64,000 nucleotides of DNA from Reticulitermes speratus. Taxonomy: Eukaryota; Arthropoda; Insecta; Blattodea; Rhinotermitidae. Location of the stretch: the NCBI GenBank assembly GCA_021186555.1, contig JAJKFL010000330.1, positions 30,482,944-30,546,943 of the forward strand, read 5' to 3'. The notes under the pieces were generated by a model. The model ran no database searches, was not told where the DNA came from, and saw only the letters and a program-made list of their open reading frames with translations. The translations under genes and the position numbers were made by a program. Of the stretch, positions 34,083 to 44,539 are shown one piece after another (within the stretch, counting starts at the first letter, position 1; each line of letters begins with the position of its first letter).

Positions 34083-34123
34083 CTTCGTGATGATGGCACC
34101 CAGATGCCGAAACATGTAGGGAG
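34083..34123 (+). ncRNA. Hammerhead-like motif, single
   Basis: GTGATGA, T, GGCA, CCCAGA, TGCC, GAAAC, ATGTA, GGGA. The core C is replaced by G. The downstream TGCATATGTTGGTTGATA is shared with the copy at 21.3 kb. Confidence 0.45.
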
Positions 34124-34649
34124 TTTTACAATTGTCTTGAATTGTATTATATTAAGTGCATATGTTGGTTGATATATTAATTGTAAGAATATGCACGGTA
34201 TGAATGACATAAAATTTAGAGTAGCATTTTTTTTTTTTCGAATTTGCTCCCAACGTTTCGCCAAGTAGCTGCATTATAAACACACCATTCAGTTTATCGA
34301 TGTTGAAATGAATTTGCGGTTTGATTGATCTGTGTTTTGATAGCTGGCCGTTTGCTGCTGGGGATACATGTGTGATTGATGGTACATAGAACATATGCGC
34401 ATTTTGTGGAGTATGAGGAGGTAGATATTTGTAAAGGAAATGTATTCTGGTAATTTGAGGCCAGTGACCACTATATCGAAAGGGAGGGTTAGTATATCCT
34501 TATGACGGAATGGATGTAAAAATTTTGTATTATCAGTATTATATTTACTGTCATGATGCTTGCTTTAAAATATTACACTAGCTGAATTGCGCACTTAGTC
34601 ACCCTGCACAGTGGTTTGAAAACTGTGTCTCGCGACGCGTTATTTTACA

Positions 34650-35115
34650 GCTATCTTTTGCCACGCGAAGTATCACTGACTTGTATTTGGAATTTTTCCA
34701 TCGTCACTAAGTACACAAACACGACGTTTCAAAAACAGACTGCTATCTTCTTCAGGTTGGTGCTTCTTATTTGTTTTTTACTAGCTCACATTTTAATTTA
34801 CTGGGAAAAAAATTATTTTGCTGCTTGTTCAAGTCCTGTGATTTTAATTTTTTAATAAGGGAAAATTTATGTCATTTTATTAAAATTTTAGATTGAGTTT
34901 TGTATACCCCGTTTTTTTTATTTAGAGGTCTCTATTATTTTGTCTCTTACGTATTAATTTATAGGTTTTTGTTTCTTTTAGATTGTTACTTGTTTTAAAA
35001 TTGTGGTTCACCTGAAGGGGAAAGCAGTCTGCTTTCGAAACGTCGTATTTGTGTACTCTGTAACGATGGAAAGAGCCCAAATACACATCAGTGATATTTC
35101 GCATGTTACACCATT
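34650..35115. mobile_element. Third foldback element with variant motif pair
   Basis: The arms (about 34,663-34,760 and 35,005-35,105) share ACACAAACACGACGTTTC on one side and GAAACGTCGTATTTGTGTAC on the other, plus CAGTCTGCTTTC/AAAACAGACTG. The motif is a longer-loop variant: ACCTGAAG, purine-rich spacer, GCAGTCTGC, TTTCGAAACGTCG. The loop of about 250 bp is AT-rich. Confidence 0.6.
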
Positions 35116-35149
35116 ATCTGAGGATATAGTTGCCAGTTTTTCCTGTCCA

Positions 35150-35345
35150 CGCCACGAAGGCATATTGGGGGAATACAGGTATACGTCCACTCATTCTTAA
35201 CCCCGGCACTAGATCGAAGCGCGTTGTTAAATTCCTCGCATCGGACGCTTTAATACCCGGAAAGAACACCAGTACCTACTGAGTGGCAGGATGGGTGGGC
35301 CCCAGAGCAAGTCTAGATTTTTTTTTTTTTGGAGAAGATAAAAAT
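35150..35345 (-). mobile_element. SINE1-family copy, 5' truncated
   Basis: The minus strand shows CTCTGGGGCCCACCCATCCT, a changed TTCCGGGTATTAAAGCGTCC and CTAGTGCCGGGGTTAAGAAT, matching the SINE1 body. The head is missing. Confidence 0.6.
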
Positions 35346-36224
35346 TTCTAGCCCCTGTTAAAATTTTTAACTCTCTTTTCCTAATTTTCTTTGAGTATAA
35401 GAATGATTAATATAGAATTAAATAACCAAATTAAAATTTAAAAAATGAAAATGTAATAAGGATTTTCATTATACACAAGCTGGACACAAAATATCTCGCA
35501 ATTTTTGATTACCATAATGCTCAACTTGTTAAAGTTTCAGATCTTTATACGTTACATAGTAGAGATATGCTATTGCTGTCTTTGTTAAAAGATTACATAG
35601 CTTGAACATAGTGTAAGAAAATAAGAAAGAGAGAAATAGAATAAAGAAGAAAATGGGGGTGTAATGAAAGAAAGGTTAGAAAGAAGGAAATAAATAAATG
35701 AATATTAAATAAATAAAATAACTGAATTTAATAAGGATTGCAGAAAATTTGGAATGAATGAAAGAATATAAGACGTGAAAGGAAGAAGAAAGAATGAAAT
35801 AAAAGAGGGAGATAAAAAGGAAGGTAATGGACAAGCAGCAGTGATAATATCACACCTTGTGTTATGACACTGCAGATATTTCTGAACATAAATTCTAGCA
35901 TTTACAGTACCTAGAATCCTTCGTCACGTTTTCATCAGCACTTCGTTATTAGAACGTGTCGTCATAAGAAATTGAATTTTCATTTGCTTTGCCATTCTAT
36001 GTTCTTTGGCGGCAAGGTGAGGAATATTAATAAATATGAATATACTGGAATAACCTGAAACGTGGGACAGCCAGTGTAATGGCACTTTCTATGCTTCGTA
36101 CACCTTACACTAGAAAATTGTTTTTGGTGCACCTTTCAATATCTGAATAGAATTGCGTTCTTTCCTTGAAAGACTACCAATGCCAGTTTTAATTGTTGAT
36201 TTTCAAATTATTTGTCTTCCAAAT
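35346..36224. other. Non-coding stretch, purine-rich in the middle
   Basis: From about 35,610 to 35,830 the plus strand is dominated by GA/AAT-rich sequence (GAAAGAGAGAAATAG type). No gene or named repeat. Confidence 0.4.
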
Positions 36225-36545
36225 ACGCTTTGTTTGACCTCTCTGACGTTTTTACAAACCCACCAAAATTGAAAGAGAAATACGTACAGGATTTTGGTGG
36301 CGAAAGCTGAAGGAAGGGAAACACTTAGAAGACATAGGCGTAGATGGGAGGATAATATTAGAATGGATCGTAAAAAGTAAGATTGGAGAGCGTGGGATAA
36401 ATTGATTCGCCTCAGATTACGGGTCAATAGCAGGCTTTTGTGAATACTGTATTCAACTTCCGAGGATTCATAAATTTCTTTGAATTTCTTGACCAGTGGC
36501 AATTCTATTTGCTTCTGAAGAAAGACTGTGTTCCGTGGAGTTAGT
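36225..36545 (+). pseudogene. LINE2-family 3' end on the plus strand, decayed
   Basis: ACAGGATTTTGGTGGCGAAA, GACATAGGCGTAGATGGGAG and TTCCGTGGAGTTAGTAAC follow the LINE2 order, ending in the start of an AGTT tail. Many substitutions and a divergent middle part. Confidence 0.65.
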
Positions 36546-36599
36546 AACTCTTTCGGTTAGTGCACTGAGGTGCAGATATGATAACCAAGTAACTGACTG

Positions 36600-36735
36600 C
36601 ACTGAACACAGTCGTTCATAAGAATCTAACAGTCCTCCAGCTAGTGAAAAAATTTCCCAAATTTTATGGAGCGTTAAGGAAAAATACGTCAGTCATAAAA
36701 AGCACGCCACCTGCCCCTATCCTGATCTACAACTA
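36600..36735 (-). pseudogene. LINE2 3' fragment
   Basis: AATTTCCCAAATTTTATGGA and GCACGCCACCTGCCCCTATC match the minus-strand LINE2 end. It lies in opposite orientation to the copy 60 bp upstream. Confidence 0.55.
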
Positions 36736-36863
36736 GGACAACGACAAAGTAAAAAGGTGAAGGGCGGTATCCTGGTTTTTTGGTTTTAAATAAACCATAG
36801 ACGTGCATTGAAGAGTACGATATGCACACAAGTTTAAGAAAATATATTATAAGCATAGTAATA

Positions 36864-36907
36864 CCTCCTACACGTTTCGGCCACTCATGTGGCAATCCTC
36901 AGGGAGG
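36864..36907 (-). ncRNA. Hammerhead-like motif with five-pair helix I
   Basis: Minus strand: CCTCC, CTGAGGA, TT, GCCAC, ATGA, GTGGC, CGAAAC, GTGTA, GGAGG. Helix I CCTCC/GGAGG is perfect. Helix II is GCCAC/GTGGC. The cleavage triplet would be GUA. Confidence 0.65.
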
Positions 36908-37278
36908 TGCGTTACGAAGAATAAATACCATTGTAATGTTAACAAAATTTATGTGAACCAATGCACATGTAAAATATTAAGCATTGAAATTAATATTAAC
37001 TATTACAAGTAATTTCAATTAAGATATGTTCAATAAACACCAACTAATGCACATAAACTTTTTTCACAATAGTTTATTATTAAAATTCCCCTATACGTAT
37101 TTCGGTATAACCTATTATGAGAAAAGTTTATGTGCGTTAGTTGGTGTTTATTGAACATATCTTAATTGAAAATGCACGGTAAATACAATGTTAAGTAATT
37201 TCAATGCTTAACATTTTACATGTGCATTGGTTCACATAACTTTTGTAACATCCCAATGTATTTATTCTTCGTAACTCA

Positions 37279-37322
37279 CCTCCCTGAGGATGGCCACATG
37301 AGTGGCCGAAACATGTAGGAGG
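37279..37322 (+). ncRNA. Hammerhead-like motif, best formed in the window
   Basis: CCTCC (37,279-37,283), CTGAGGA, T, GGCCAC, ATGA, GTGGCC, GAAAC, ATGTA, GGAGG (to 37,322). Helix I has five pairs and helix II six, and every core base is present. Helix III is minimal (AC/GU), but ACATGT is self-complementary and could pair between two molecules. Confidence 0.7.
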
Positions 37323-37339
37323 CATTACTACGTTTATAA

Positions 37340-37535
37340 CGTAAAGAAAGTTAGAAGGAATGATAGAAATGACGGGAAGACGAGGAAGAAGACGTAAGCA
37401 GCTACTGAATGACCTTAAGGAAAAGAGAAGGTACAGGAAATTGAAAGAGGAAGCACTAGATCGCAGTCTGTTGAGAACTCGGTTTGGAAGAGGCTATGGG
37501 TCTTTCGTAAGACTACAGAATGAATGAATGAATGA
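37340..37535 (+). pseudogene. LINE1 3' fragment inside the palindrome arm
   Basis: GACGAGGAAGAAGACGTAAG, CTTAAGGAAAAGAGAAGG, then CTTTGGAAGAGGCTATGGG and the AATG tail. Truncated at its 5' end, and flanked on both sides by hammerhead-like motifs. Confidence 0.8.
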
Positions 37536-37547
37536 ATGAATGAACGC

Positions 37548-37592
37548 ACCTCATTGAGGATGACCACGTGAGTGGCCGAAACGTGTAGAAGG
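37548..37592 (+). ncRNA. Hammerhead-like motif, duplicated copy
   Basis: ACCTC, ATTGAGGA, T, GACCAC, GTGA, GTGGCC, GAAAC, GTGTA, GAAGGT. The core C is changed (ATTGAGGA) and helix II has one mismatch. Confidence 0.5.
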
Positions 37593-37609
37593 TGTTATTA
37601 GGTTTATAA

Positions 37610-37802
37610 CGTAAAGAAAGTTAGAAGGAAGGATAGAAATAACGGGAAGACGTGGAAGAAGAAGTAAGCAGCTACTGAATGACCTTAAGGAAAAGAGAAG
37701 GTACAGGAAATTGAAAGGGGAAGTAGTAGATCGCAGTCTGTTGAGAACTCGCTTTGGAAGAGGCTATGGGTCTTTCGTAAGACTACAGAATGAATGAATG
37801 AA
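37610..37802 (+). pseudogene. LINE1 3' fragment, tandem duplicate
   Basis: Nearly identical to the fragment at 37,340-37,535, with the same 5' truncation point and AATG tail. It arose by local duplication, not by a second insertion. Confidence 0.8.
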
Positions 37803-37812
37803 TGAATGAACG

Positions 37813-37858
37813 CACCTCATTGAGGATGGCCACGTGAGTGGCCGAAACGTGTAGAAGG
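37813..37858 (+). ncRNA. Hammerhead-like motif, third copy
   Basis: ACCTC, ATTGAGGA, T, GGCCAC, GTGA, GTGGCC, GAAAC, GTGTA, GAAGGT. It carries the same core change as the copy 266 bp upstream, so this mutation preceded the duplication. Confidence 0.5.
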
Positions 37859-37912
37859 TATTACTATGTTTATGATATAGTTTCATAAACTTGTGTGCAT
37901 TTTTTGGTTTTA

Positions 37913-38624
37913 TTTACGATATCGTATCGTGGCTTGTTTTAATGTACTTTCCCGGATTTCGTGGGAAATGTAGAAATCCTGCACAAGATATAATTGCTGA
38001 CATGAGACGAGTACTCTTAATTGGGACTACCGAATTACAAGTAGACTTGGTAACATCTTCTGTGTAACGTACCAAAAGCGAAACCTCGATATGCCGTAGC
38101 TCCTGTGTCGCTCTCTAGTGAGTGAAACGCAATTTTGCGAAGAATTTGTTCTGCTGACGACGAAGGGAAAGCAAATACTAATTAAATATTCAATTACGAT
38201 GGTTTAATGTCATAGGTGAATTTATTTTTTTTTTAAATAGGGGTAACCTTGGAAATAATGATTCAAGTTTCACGTGCCAAAATCAAAGTGCACGTTTATT
38301 TTGGGCAAGTGCTGCCACGTTTGTTTACCACAAGCTGTATAAATATTCCTAATGGCTAATGGAGTAGTTACAAAATGTGATGTAATTCGTAACATGTGCT
38401 TACTACAGAACTGTGGGATGGGGAGGTGGACATAATATTGTCGAGATGGGCTGTCGCAAAGAAAAATGGAATCAAGCTAAACCACTTTTAAATATTTGAC
38501 AATTTAAATATTATTTTATTACAAATGACAGCAAAGGATTTCAGGCTTCTTTCGCGATGAAGTTTAGTGAGGCCTTCCTTCTTCTTGGAAATTACACGGT
38601 GAATTTTGGTATATATTTAACGAC
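37913..38624. other. Non-coding stretch, nothing recognised
   Basis: Nothing recognised. Confidence 0.3.
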
Positions 38625-38670
38625 GTTTCGGGACAGCCTATTCACCTCAGTGGGAAGAATACAAAATATT
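38625..38670 (-). ncRNA. Hammerhead-like motif, family B variant, decayed
   Basis: Minus strand CCCACTGAGGTGAATAGGCT then GTCCCGAAACGTCGTTAAAT. The core is shortened (CTGAGG-T). Confidence 0.35.
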
Positions 38671-39194
38671 TTTTCAGGAATTGTCGACGCTCAACTATGG
38701 CGTCGTTCTATGTTAAATCTCTGTCTTTCCTTTTCCACAAATTCGGTATCTGGGGAAATTTTACGGTCAAAAGGCACTTCGAAACCCATCAAAAGACACT
38801 TTAAACAAAACGAAGGTAGAACTAAAACAGTATTTTGCAGACCGGTAAGCCTCTAGAGTCCAGTGGTAACTTTATGTGTCACCAGGTCTATATTTAAATT
38901 CTATATTCTGCCACACAGCGTACTTTTGTGTTTTGTATGGATCTTAGAAAAGGCGCCGATATTTTCCTGTACAACATTTAGTAATGGGTTTTATAACCGA
39001 GACGGAATGTGTTTACTGCGCGGTACGAAAGGAATCTTTAAATGTAATTCAGGTTCATTTCGTTCCACCGATCCCCAATACTCATCTTCATCTAAATGTT
39101 GCTCTTACCAAAGGATAAATGGGCGAAGCCTGGGAACCTTAAAAAAATCTATGCTCTTTCAGAACCTGGAAAGCATTGGATATAAACGTACTTG
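38671..39194. other. Non-coding stretch
   Basis: Two adjoining plus-strand frames of about 100 codons (38,557-38,856 and 38,863-39,195) show no recognisable domain. Confidence 0.3.
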
Positions 39195-39310
39195 AAATCT
39201 GCGGTCTTCTGGGGTATTACACGGCGTCGTGTGGTAATGGTTTACCGACGTTTCGGGACAACGTATCGGTCCCATCCTCACGGGTCAAGAGTCCGAGTAG
39301 GAAACGTACT
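39195..39310 (-). mobile_element. Family B foldback half with variant hammerhead-like motif
   Basis: ATTACACGGCGTCGTGTGGT, then on the minus strand CCCGTGAGGATGGGACC, a loop, and GTCCCGAAACGTCGGTAAA (39,243-39,289). Helix II GGGAC/GTCCC is perfect, but the first core base is G instead of C. Highly similar to 46.6-46.8 kb. Confidence 0.5.
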
Positions 39311-40790
39311 TTCAGTCATTGTGTAAAGGGTTAACGTAACTTGTCTTCAGCGGAACCGATAAAAAGACGGCGAATATATAAAAGAAAATTTCTGTGTTGA
39401 TTTTAAACAATTGAAGAAAGTGTTACATAATAGAAATACGGTCAAAGATAGAGCAAAAATTCTGGCCAATGATAATTGTATATTAGCTTTAAGGGGATTT
39501 AGATGTGTTTTAATATTGTTTTGGATCGGACAACGAGTGTTTCTTCCAAGGGAAGAGTTACGGTCTATCCAGATTTCCTTCACACGACACAATGAAAGAA
39601 AAACTAGTGCTTTGTATCCAAAGTTCACATACTCAGCGCCAGTGTTTAATTTTTTTTTTTATTGACATCAAAACGAATTCGAAATAAAACTGCCGCAGTG
39701 CCGCCATGTTTTATTTTTACCTGGCTTCTTAAAAATTGCATATTTCTCGGAACACTTTTCACCATATGTGATAATATGGTTTTAAACAAGTGCCACTAGT
39801 TTCGTACCCGCGTCTCTTCTAGCATAAGAAATATTGTCGTTTATGATTAGAGGGAATGAAAAATTAGTTTTTGCCTCCAAGTATTCGTAAGGAATGTGGC
39901 GAAGATTGCTCAGATGTCCCAAAAGTTTATATTACTGGACACACACACAACCATCATATTATTATATTTTTTTAACGAAAGAAAGTGCGCTGTTTCAAGA
40001 CTGTAAAACCTTGAAACGAAATGATGCTTTGTTTTTTTCCATATTTCGTACAGATTTAGACATCTATATCCATGCCAATATATGTTACGTATGGGAAAAA
40101 ATTCTCAGCTTACAAAATATTCAGACACATAAAATATGATGCAATCTTGGGGGCCCTGTCTCACTGAATTTACAAGTAAAGAATCAGATGAAATGTAAGT
40201 TGGAGTTATTTATTACACTCTTTCTTTCCTTATTTTCATATGCAGCAGTTTCCCGTATGGGATTAAGACGGCTGCAATCTAGGTCTGTGTGCAATTGCTC
40301 GCTCGTGCTGTGATCTAAGTTCCTTATATATACCCACAAGTCACTAAAGTGAAACTGTATGGTACTATTAGGAAACCAATTTTGTGGGTCTTGTAAGTTA
40401 TATAGTACATGTTCGCTGATTACACGCCACTTCTGTAGCTATCTTGATCTATTACCGAATTTTCCACACGCTAAGCTAAACTTAAACCACGTCCTTAAAG
40501 AAAAAAACTGTGTATTAAAAAATAGTTCCTATATACGTAAGCAGGAAGAATCGATCAGAGATAAACCGATAAAAAGAACATAACAGGTAACAAAATACAT
40601 TCTTCACTTTTTATCTCCTCCTGCTGCTGGGAACGTCGAATAATAAATAAAATGTGACATAATTAATTTTCATGATGACGTCATTTTCTGTAATATCAAT
40701 GTATGTAAGGTTGAGCAAAACCCAGTACTGTCTAGTCTAAAAGTTTTTCACATTTTAAACGCTTTTGTGCCTTTACATTAGTACTTACCG
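39311..40790. other. Non-coding stretch, nothing recognised
   Basis: Several small frames, none with a recognisable product. AT-rich throughout. Confidence 0.3.
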
Positions 40791-40829
40791 GGCTATATTA
40801 CTTAGAGTCAAGGACCAGAGGGATATCCT

Positions 40830-41233
40830 GCCATGGCTCAGGAGGTTAGTCGCCGACGTCCCACCGCGGAGGCCCGGGTTCGATCCCGGGTCATTTCATG
40901 TGGGATTTGTGGTGGACAAAGTGGCACTGGGACAGGTTTTTCCCCGAGGTAAAGGTAAAGTAAAGGTAAAGTTCTCCGTAGAACAGGCCATGAAGGCCCA
41001 GAGGGGGAGTAGAGGTATAGCTCTAGTCTTTATTTAACCTTGGTACTATATGGGGGTGGGTATGTACTTCGGTTTTCCCCTGTCAGTTTCATTCCACCGG
41101 TGCTCCATTACACGGAAAAACGAAAGAAATAATCATCTTCATCACAGGGTTGCACAATAAGCCTCAAGGCTGCGGTGCGTCCTTAGCATCTGCTGCGGGG
41201 CCCTTCACCACAAAAAAACAACCATAAAAAGAA
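40830..41233 (+). mobile_element. SINE4-family element, full length, inserted in LINE1
   Basis: The head GCCATGGCTCAGGAGGTTAG and B box GGGTTCGATCCCGG form a Pol III promoter. The body has GTGGACAAAGTGGCACTGGG and ACTTCGGTTTTCCCCTGTCA. The 3' region (GGTTGCACAATAAGCCTCAA, CATCTGCTGCGGGGCCCTTC) ends in an A-rich tail. It is bounded by a 10-bp target duplication and is itself interrupted at 40,948-41,068. Confidence 0.9.
40948..41068 (-). mobile_element. SINE1 3' fragment nested in SINE4
   Basis: GGTAAAGGTAAAGTAAAGGT (the reversed TTTACC tail), then ACAGGCCATGAAGGCCCAGA and GAGGTATAGCTCTA, which is the reverse complement of the SINE1 end near 880-945. Uninterrupted SINE4 copies read straight across this point (CCCGAG|TACTTCGG). 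Confidence 0.8.
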
Positions 41234-41484
41234 GGGATATCCTACATACATTAAAAAGAAGTAACGTTAATGGCTTGGCCACGTCTTTTGTAGGAACTGC
41301 CTTATAAAATACGTTATTGAAGGAAAGGTGGAAGTGACGGGAAGACGAGGCACAAGAAGTAAACTGCTATTTGATGACCTTGAGGAAACGAGAGGATACT
41401 GGAAATTGGAAGAGGAAGCACTAGATCGCACTCTGTGGAGAACTCGCTTTGGAAGAGGCTACGGACCTGTCTTAAGGCAGACTA

Positions 41485-41562
41485 AGGAGTAATGATGATA
41501 ATAATGATGATGATAATGATGATGATGATAATAATAATGATGATGATAATAATGATGATTTC
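41485..41562. repeat. (GAT)n/(AAT)n microsatellite
   Basis: GATGATAAT-type repeat at the LINE1 3' end; it may have grown from the AATG tail. Confidence 0.9.
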
Positions 41563-41813
41563 CCGACTATATGCACAGTGCTCAATATGGCTGTGTTCTG
41601 TAGGTCCTTGATGTAGTGATTTCCAGGTAAGGGGTTCAGATATTTTCTGAATGATTCTGAGATTGTTCCACTTGCTTTTATTGTTACTGGTCTGACTTCT
41701 GTTTTTACGTTCTGCGTACGCTGTGTTCTATTGTAAGGTTTCTACATTTTAAAATAATTTCGACTTTTTTCTTGATCACATTTTAATCTCCTGAAATTGC
41801 AATGTCTATTAAC

Positions 41814-41816
<3 letters not shown>

Positions 41817-41846
<30 letters not shown>
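41817..41846. repeat. (ATT)n microsatellite
   Basis: About ten ATT units. Confidence 0.9.
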
Positions 41847-41847
<1 letters not shown>

Positions 41848-42003
41848 TTTATTTTATTTTATTTTTGTGAAGGTGATGCTACACAAATACAGTTTCTATA
41901 TTCATTAAATTTTTTTTGGATATAATCTCAAATTTCACATCCTTCCCGTCTCTGTGTTTGTTGACTTACAGACAATAAGTCATACATTTACGGATTTCGT
42001 ACT

Positions 42004-42008
42004 TTCAC

Positions 42009-42048
<40 letters not shown>
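42004..42048. repeat. (CA)n microsatellite
   Basis: About 20 CA units with one interruption near the start. Confidence 0.9.
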
Positions 42049-42159
42049 ACACAGAACTGCTTTCTTTCCTGATATCCTACACTAATCAGGTAAGGTCTTC
42101 CCTAACACGTTTATATTAGAGATTAATGTCTTCTTGCAGTCAATTTTCGGTGTTAAGCT

Positions 42160-42440
42160 ATAGGGTCTCCCTGTTCATGCTGTGAAGGTATATAGAGGGA
42201 ATAAAGTACTAGCTCCATTCATTCTTAACTTAGAACTAGATAGAGGTAAGTGGTCAGCTTTACAATCCGGCTGCCTTACACCCAGAAAAGATTACCGGTA
42301 CCAATTTTTAGGGGCCTGAATCAGCCCCATATCCGATCTGGAACTTTTGGAGAAGAAAGAAATATTTTAACCCGGCCGGGATCCGAACCCCTTATCATCC
42401 AGCACGTAGCCTAGTATCTGTCCGCCTATCAGTGTTAGAC
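42160..42440 (-). mobile_element. SINE1-family copy
   Basis: Minus strand: B-box-like GGGGTTCGGATCCCGGCC, TTGGTACCGGTAATCTTTTC, GGGTGTAAGGCAGCCGGATT and GCTGACCACTTACCTC. The head is diverged at the A box. Confidence 0.7.
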
Positions 42441-42451
42441 TTCGTGGTAGA

Positions 42452-42990
42452 CTACTTATTACGAACAAGACAGGCAATGTACGTATAATGTAACATTGAG
42501 ATTCGTTCGCGTAACCATTGTTGCCGTGGAAAAGTAGTAAGTATGGCATATTCTGAATGTGTGTCTGTAGCCTTAGTTACCCACCATGCAAAGCGGATGC
42601 GCCGTATTATATTGTCATCTGTGGTCTGTCTGGCTCTACCGTATTTTTCTTCATTATCTCACAAGCGGCACGATTTTCGGAATTAATTTATTGAACATAA
42701 AATGTGTTTTGATTTTCTCTACAACTATTATCTGAAACATTTCTCATCCTAAGAAGAATTCGTTGAGATATTATTATAAATATACATAGGTTTCATATAA
42801 GGTAGCCGTTATTCTTGTCAGATTTTAATGAAACTTGTATTTTCTCGACAGGTTTTGAAAAAATAATCAAATATCAAATGTCATGAAAATCCGTCCAGTG
42901 GGAGCCGAGTTGTTCCATGCGGACGGACGGACAGACATGACGAAGCTAATAGTCGCCTTTTCGCAATTTTGCTAACGCGCCTAAAAACCA
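42452..42990 (+). repeat. Interspersed repeat RE-A, copy 2
   Basis: It starts GAACAAGACAGGCAATGTAC and contains all the landmarks of the family. It ends GCGGACGGACGGACAGACAT ... CCTTTTCGCAATTTTGC. The start is sharp relative to other copies, which helps define the 5' boundary. Confidence 0.8.
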
Positions 42991-43594
42991 AGCAGTCGGA
43001 AACGAAGTCAACATAACACATCACTGTTCATTTTTCTAAATATATCCCCTGTACCTGCCATTGCTTGGAAACCTTACATAAAACACCGCCTTGTTAATCC
43101 GCAGTATTTCCACAAAATTGAGAGAAAAGACGAATCTGTGTATGTTTCCTTCGAATTTTACTTTACAGTTTTACAGGTTTGCTTTCAAGGAACAGTTATA
43201 TTTAACAACTTGTGAAAGTCGCTGCTAGCACGACTAGAAGCTAATAAAGAAGCCGCCATGACACCTTAAGTTGACAGGCACTTTAGAAGTTAGAAGGCTT
43301 TACTCAATCTCTGCCGTCTCAGCTGCATTACTCGAAATGTTACGTAAGCAAGCAAACACGTGGGATGGCAAATAAGGTAGGTCGCTGGGTGCTGGCAATG
43401 TTTACCCTGTGAAATGTGTTAGCTCAACTCGACAGGCTTCAAAAGAGAGACGGATTCGTAGGTGACCATTTCCGCAAACATACGTTGTCGACATTTGAGT
43501 TACCATACACGATATTTTGGAGAGTATATTTTAACACGAAAAAGGTATAGTTTTAAACCAGACAAAATTTTTTAATGGGCTATATATTTCTCGG
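42991..43594. other. Non-coding stretch, nothing recognised
   Basis: Nothing recognised. Confidence 0.3.
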
Positions 43595-43890
43595 AAGGGG
43601 TACGCGGTGGCGCAGTTATTTGAGGCAGTGCGCTACAAGCCGGAAGGCCGCGGGTTCTATTCCCGATGGTGTCATTGGGATTTTTCATTGGCTTAATTCT
43701 TTCGACCGCACTGTGACCCTGGGGTCGACTCAGCCTCAAAGAGATATGATTACCAAGTGTCTCTTCTGCGGGGTAAAGGCGGCCGGTGCATAGGACTAAC
43801 AACCTTGCCACCTTCATGTATCGATTTTCTAGAAATTCTGGGAGCCTCAACCTTCTGAAGCCCTAAGGGCCTGTCCAGACCTAGAAGCTA
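43595..43890 (+). mobile_element. SINE2-family element, near full length
   Basis: GGTACGCGGTGGCGCAGTTA, B-box-like GGGTTCTATTCCCG, ATTGGGATTTTTCATTGGC, GGGGTCGACTCAGCC and CTAAGGGCCTGTCCAGACC. This copy keeps the internal ATTGGGATTTTTC segment lost at 8.6 kb. Confidence 0.85.
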
Positions 43891-43964
43891 ACTCAAAATT
43901 CTAGAAGCCAATAAGATGGTATGAAACAAGTTCCATACTATGGACCTAAGATATCAGGTGCTAA

Positions 43965-44335
43965 CTAACTATCTAACTAACTAACTAACTAACTCCATGC
44001 AGCAGTCCTTCTTGAGAAGCTAAGAGGTCGTCAGCTAGTCAATAAATTCCCCGCGTTTTTTGGAACCCAAAGGTTCATTACCACATTCACAAGATCCCGC
44101 CACCTGTCGCTATCCTGAGCCAGATCAATCCAGTCCACGCCTTCCCATCCAACTTCTTGAAGATCCATTTTAATATTATCTCCCATCTACGTCTGGGTCT
44201 TCCAAGTGGTCTTCTTCCCTCAGATCTCCCCACTAAAATCCTGTATGCACCTCTTTCCTCCCCCATACGTGCTACATGTCCCGCCCACCTCATTCTTATT
44301 GATTTGATCACCTGAATAATACAAAATTTCAGGTG
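43965..44335 (-). pseudogene. LINE2-family 3' end, best-preserved copy
   Basis: The minus strand keeps a 74-codon frame containing [18 protein letters not shown], then [20 protein letters not shown] and [17 protein letters not shown]. This is the C-terminal end of a non-LTR reverse transcriptase (downstream of the catalytic domain). The 3' end is CTGCTGCATGGAGTTAGTTA with an AGTT tail seen on the plus strand as a CTAA-unit run at about 43,973-43,995. It is used here as the reference for the other LINE2 remnants. Confidence 0.85.
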
Positions 44336-44535
44336 CTATCGTAAATAATTAAGAATCCTGGGCGATTTGATGCCCGAGATTTGTGCATCTCTGGCATAAA
44401 ATGTCATGCATTAAACTCTTACCTTAGGTTCTAATACAAGTAAAATGTTAGCACAATTGATAAGCAGTGCAGTGAGAATTATTTAGAATAAATATTTTTC
44501 GATGCAGTTGGATACAATATTCCGGAATTTGTATA
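44336..44535. other. Short non-coding stretch
   Basis: Nothing recognised. Confidence 0.3.
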
Positions 44536-44539
44536 CGTG

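Larger units (their letters stand above)
36770..37912. mobile_element. Large palindromic retroelement, right arm expanded by LINE1 insertion and tandem duplication
   Basis: The core palindrome runs 36,847-37,340. ATAGTAATACCTCCTACACG on the left matches the complement on the right, and the innermost stem is CACCAACTAATGCACATAAA around 37,040 with its complement at about 37,135. The outer left arm (TGCACACAAGTTTAAGAAAA at about 36,822) finds its complement only at 37,872-37,900 (AAACTTGTGTGCA). The 530 bp between are two copies of a ~268-bp unit made of a hammerhead-like motif plus a LINE1 3' fragment. So the arm was split by a LINE1 insertion and the junction then duplicated. Confidence 0.8.
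40795..41491 (+). pseudogene. LINE1 3' end split by a SINE insertion
   Basis: LINE1 sequence runs to ACTTAGAGTCAAGGACCAGA at 40,820, is interrupted by a SINE, and resumes with GGGATATCCTACATACATTA at 41,234. It continues through RRNCLIKYVIEGKVEVTGR- and RTRFGRGYGPVLRQTK-encoding parts to about 41,491. The 10-bp repeat GGGATATCCT (40,820-40,829 and 41,234-41,243) is the SINE's target duplication. The tail is followed by a GATGATAAT microsatellite. Confidence 0.85.

Noticed and set aside
43965-44335. Host gene with GHVARM motif
   Set aside because: It is the C-terminal end of a non-LTR reverse transcriptase with an adjacent 3' tail, present in many decayed copies.
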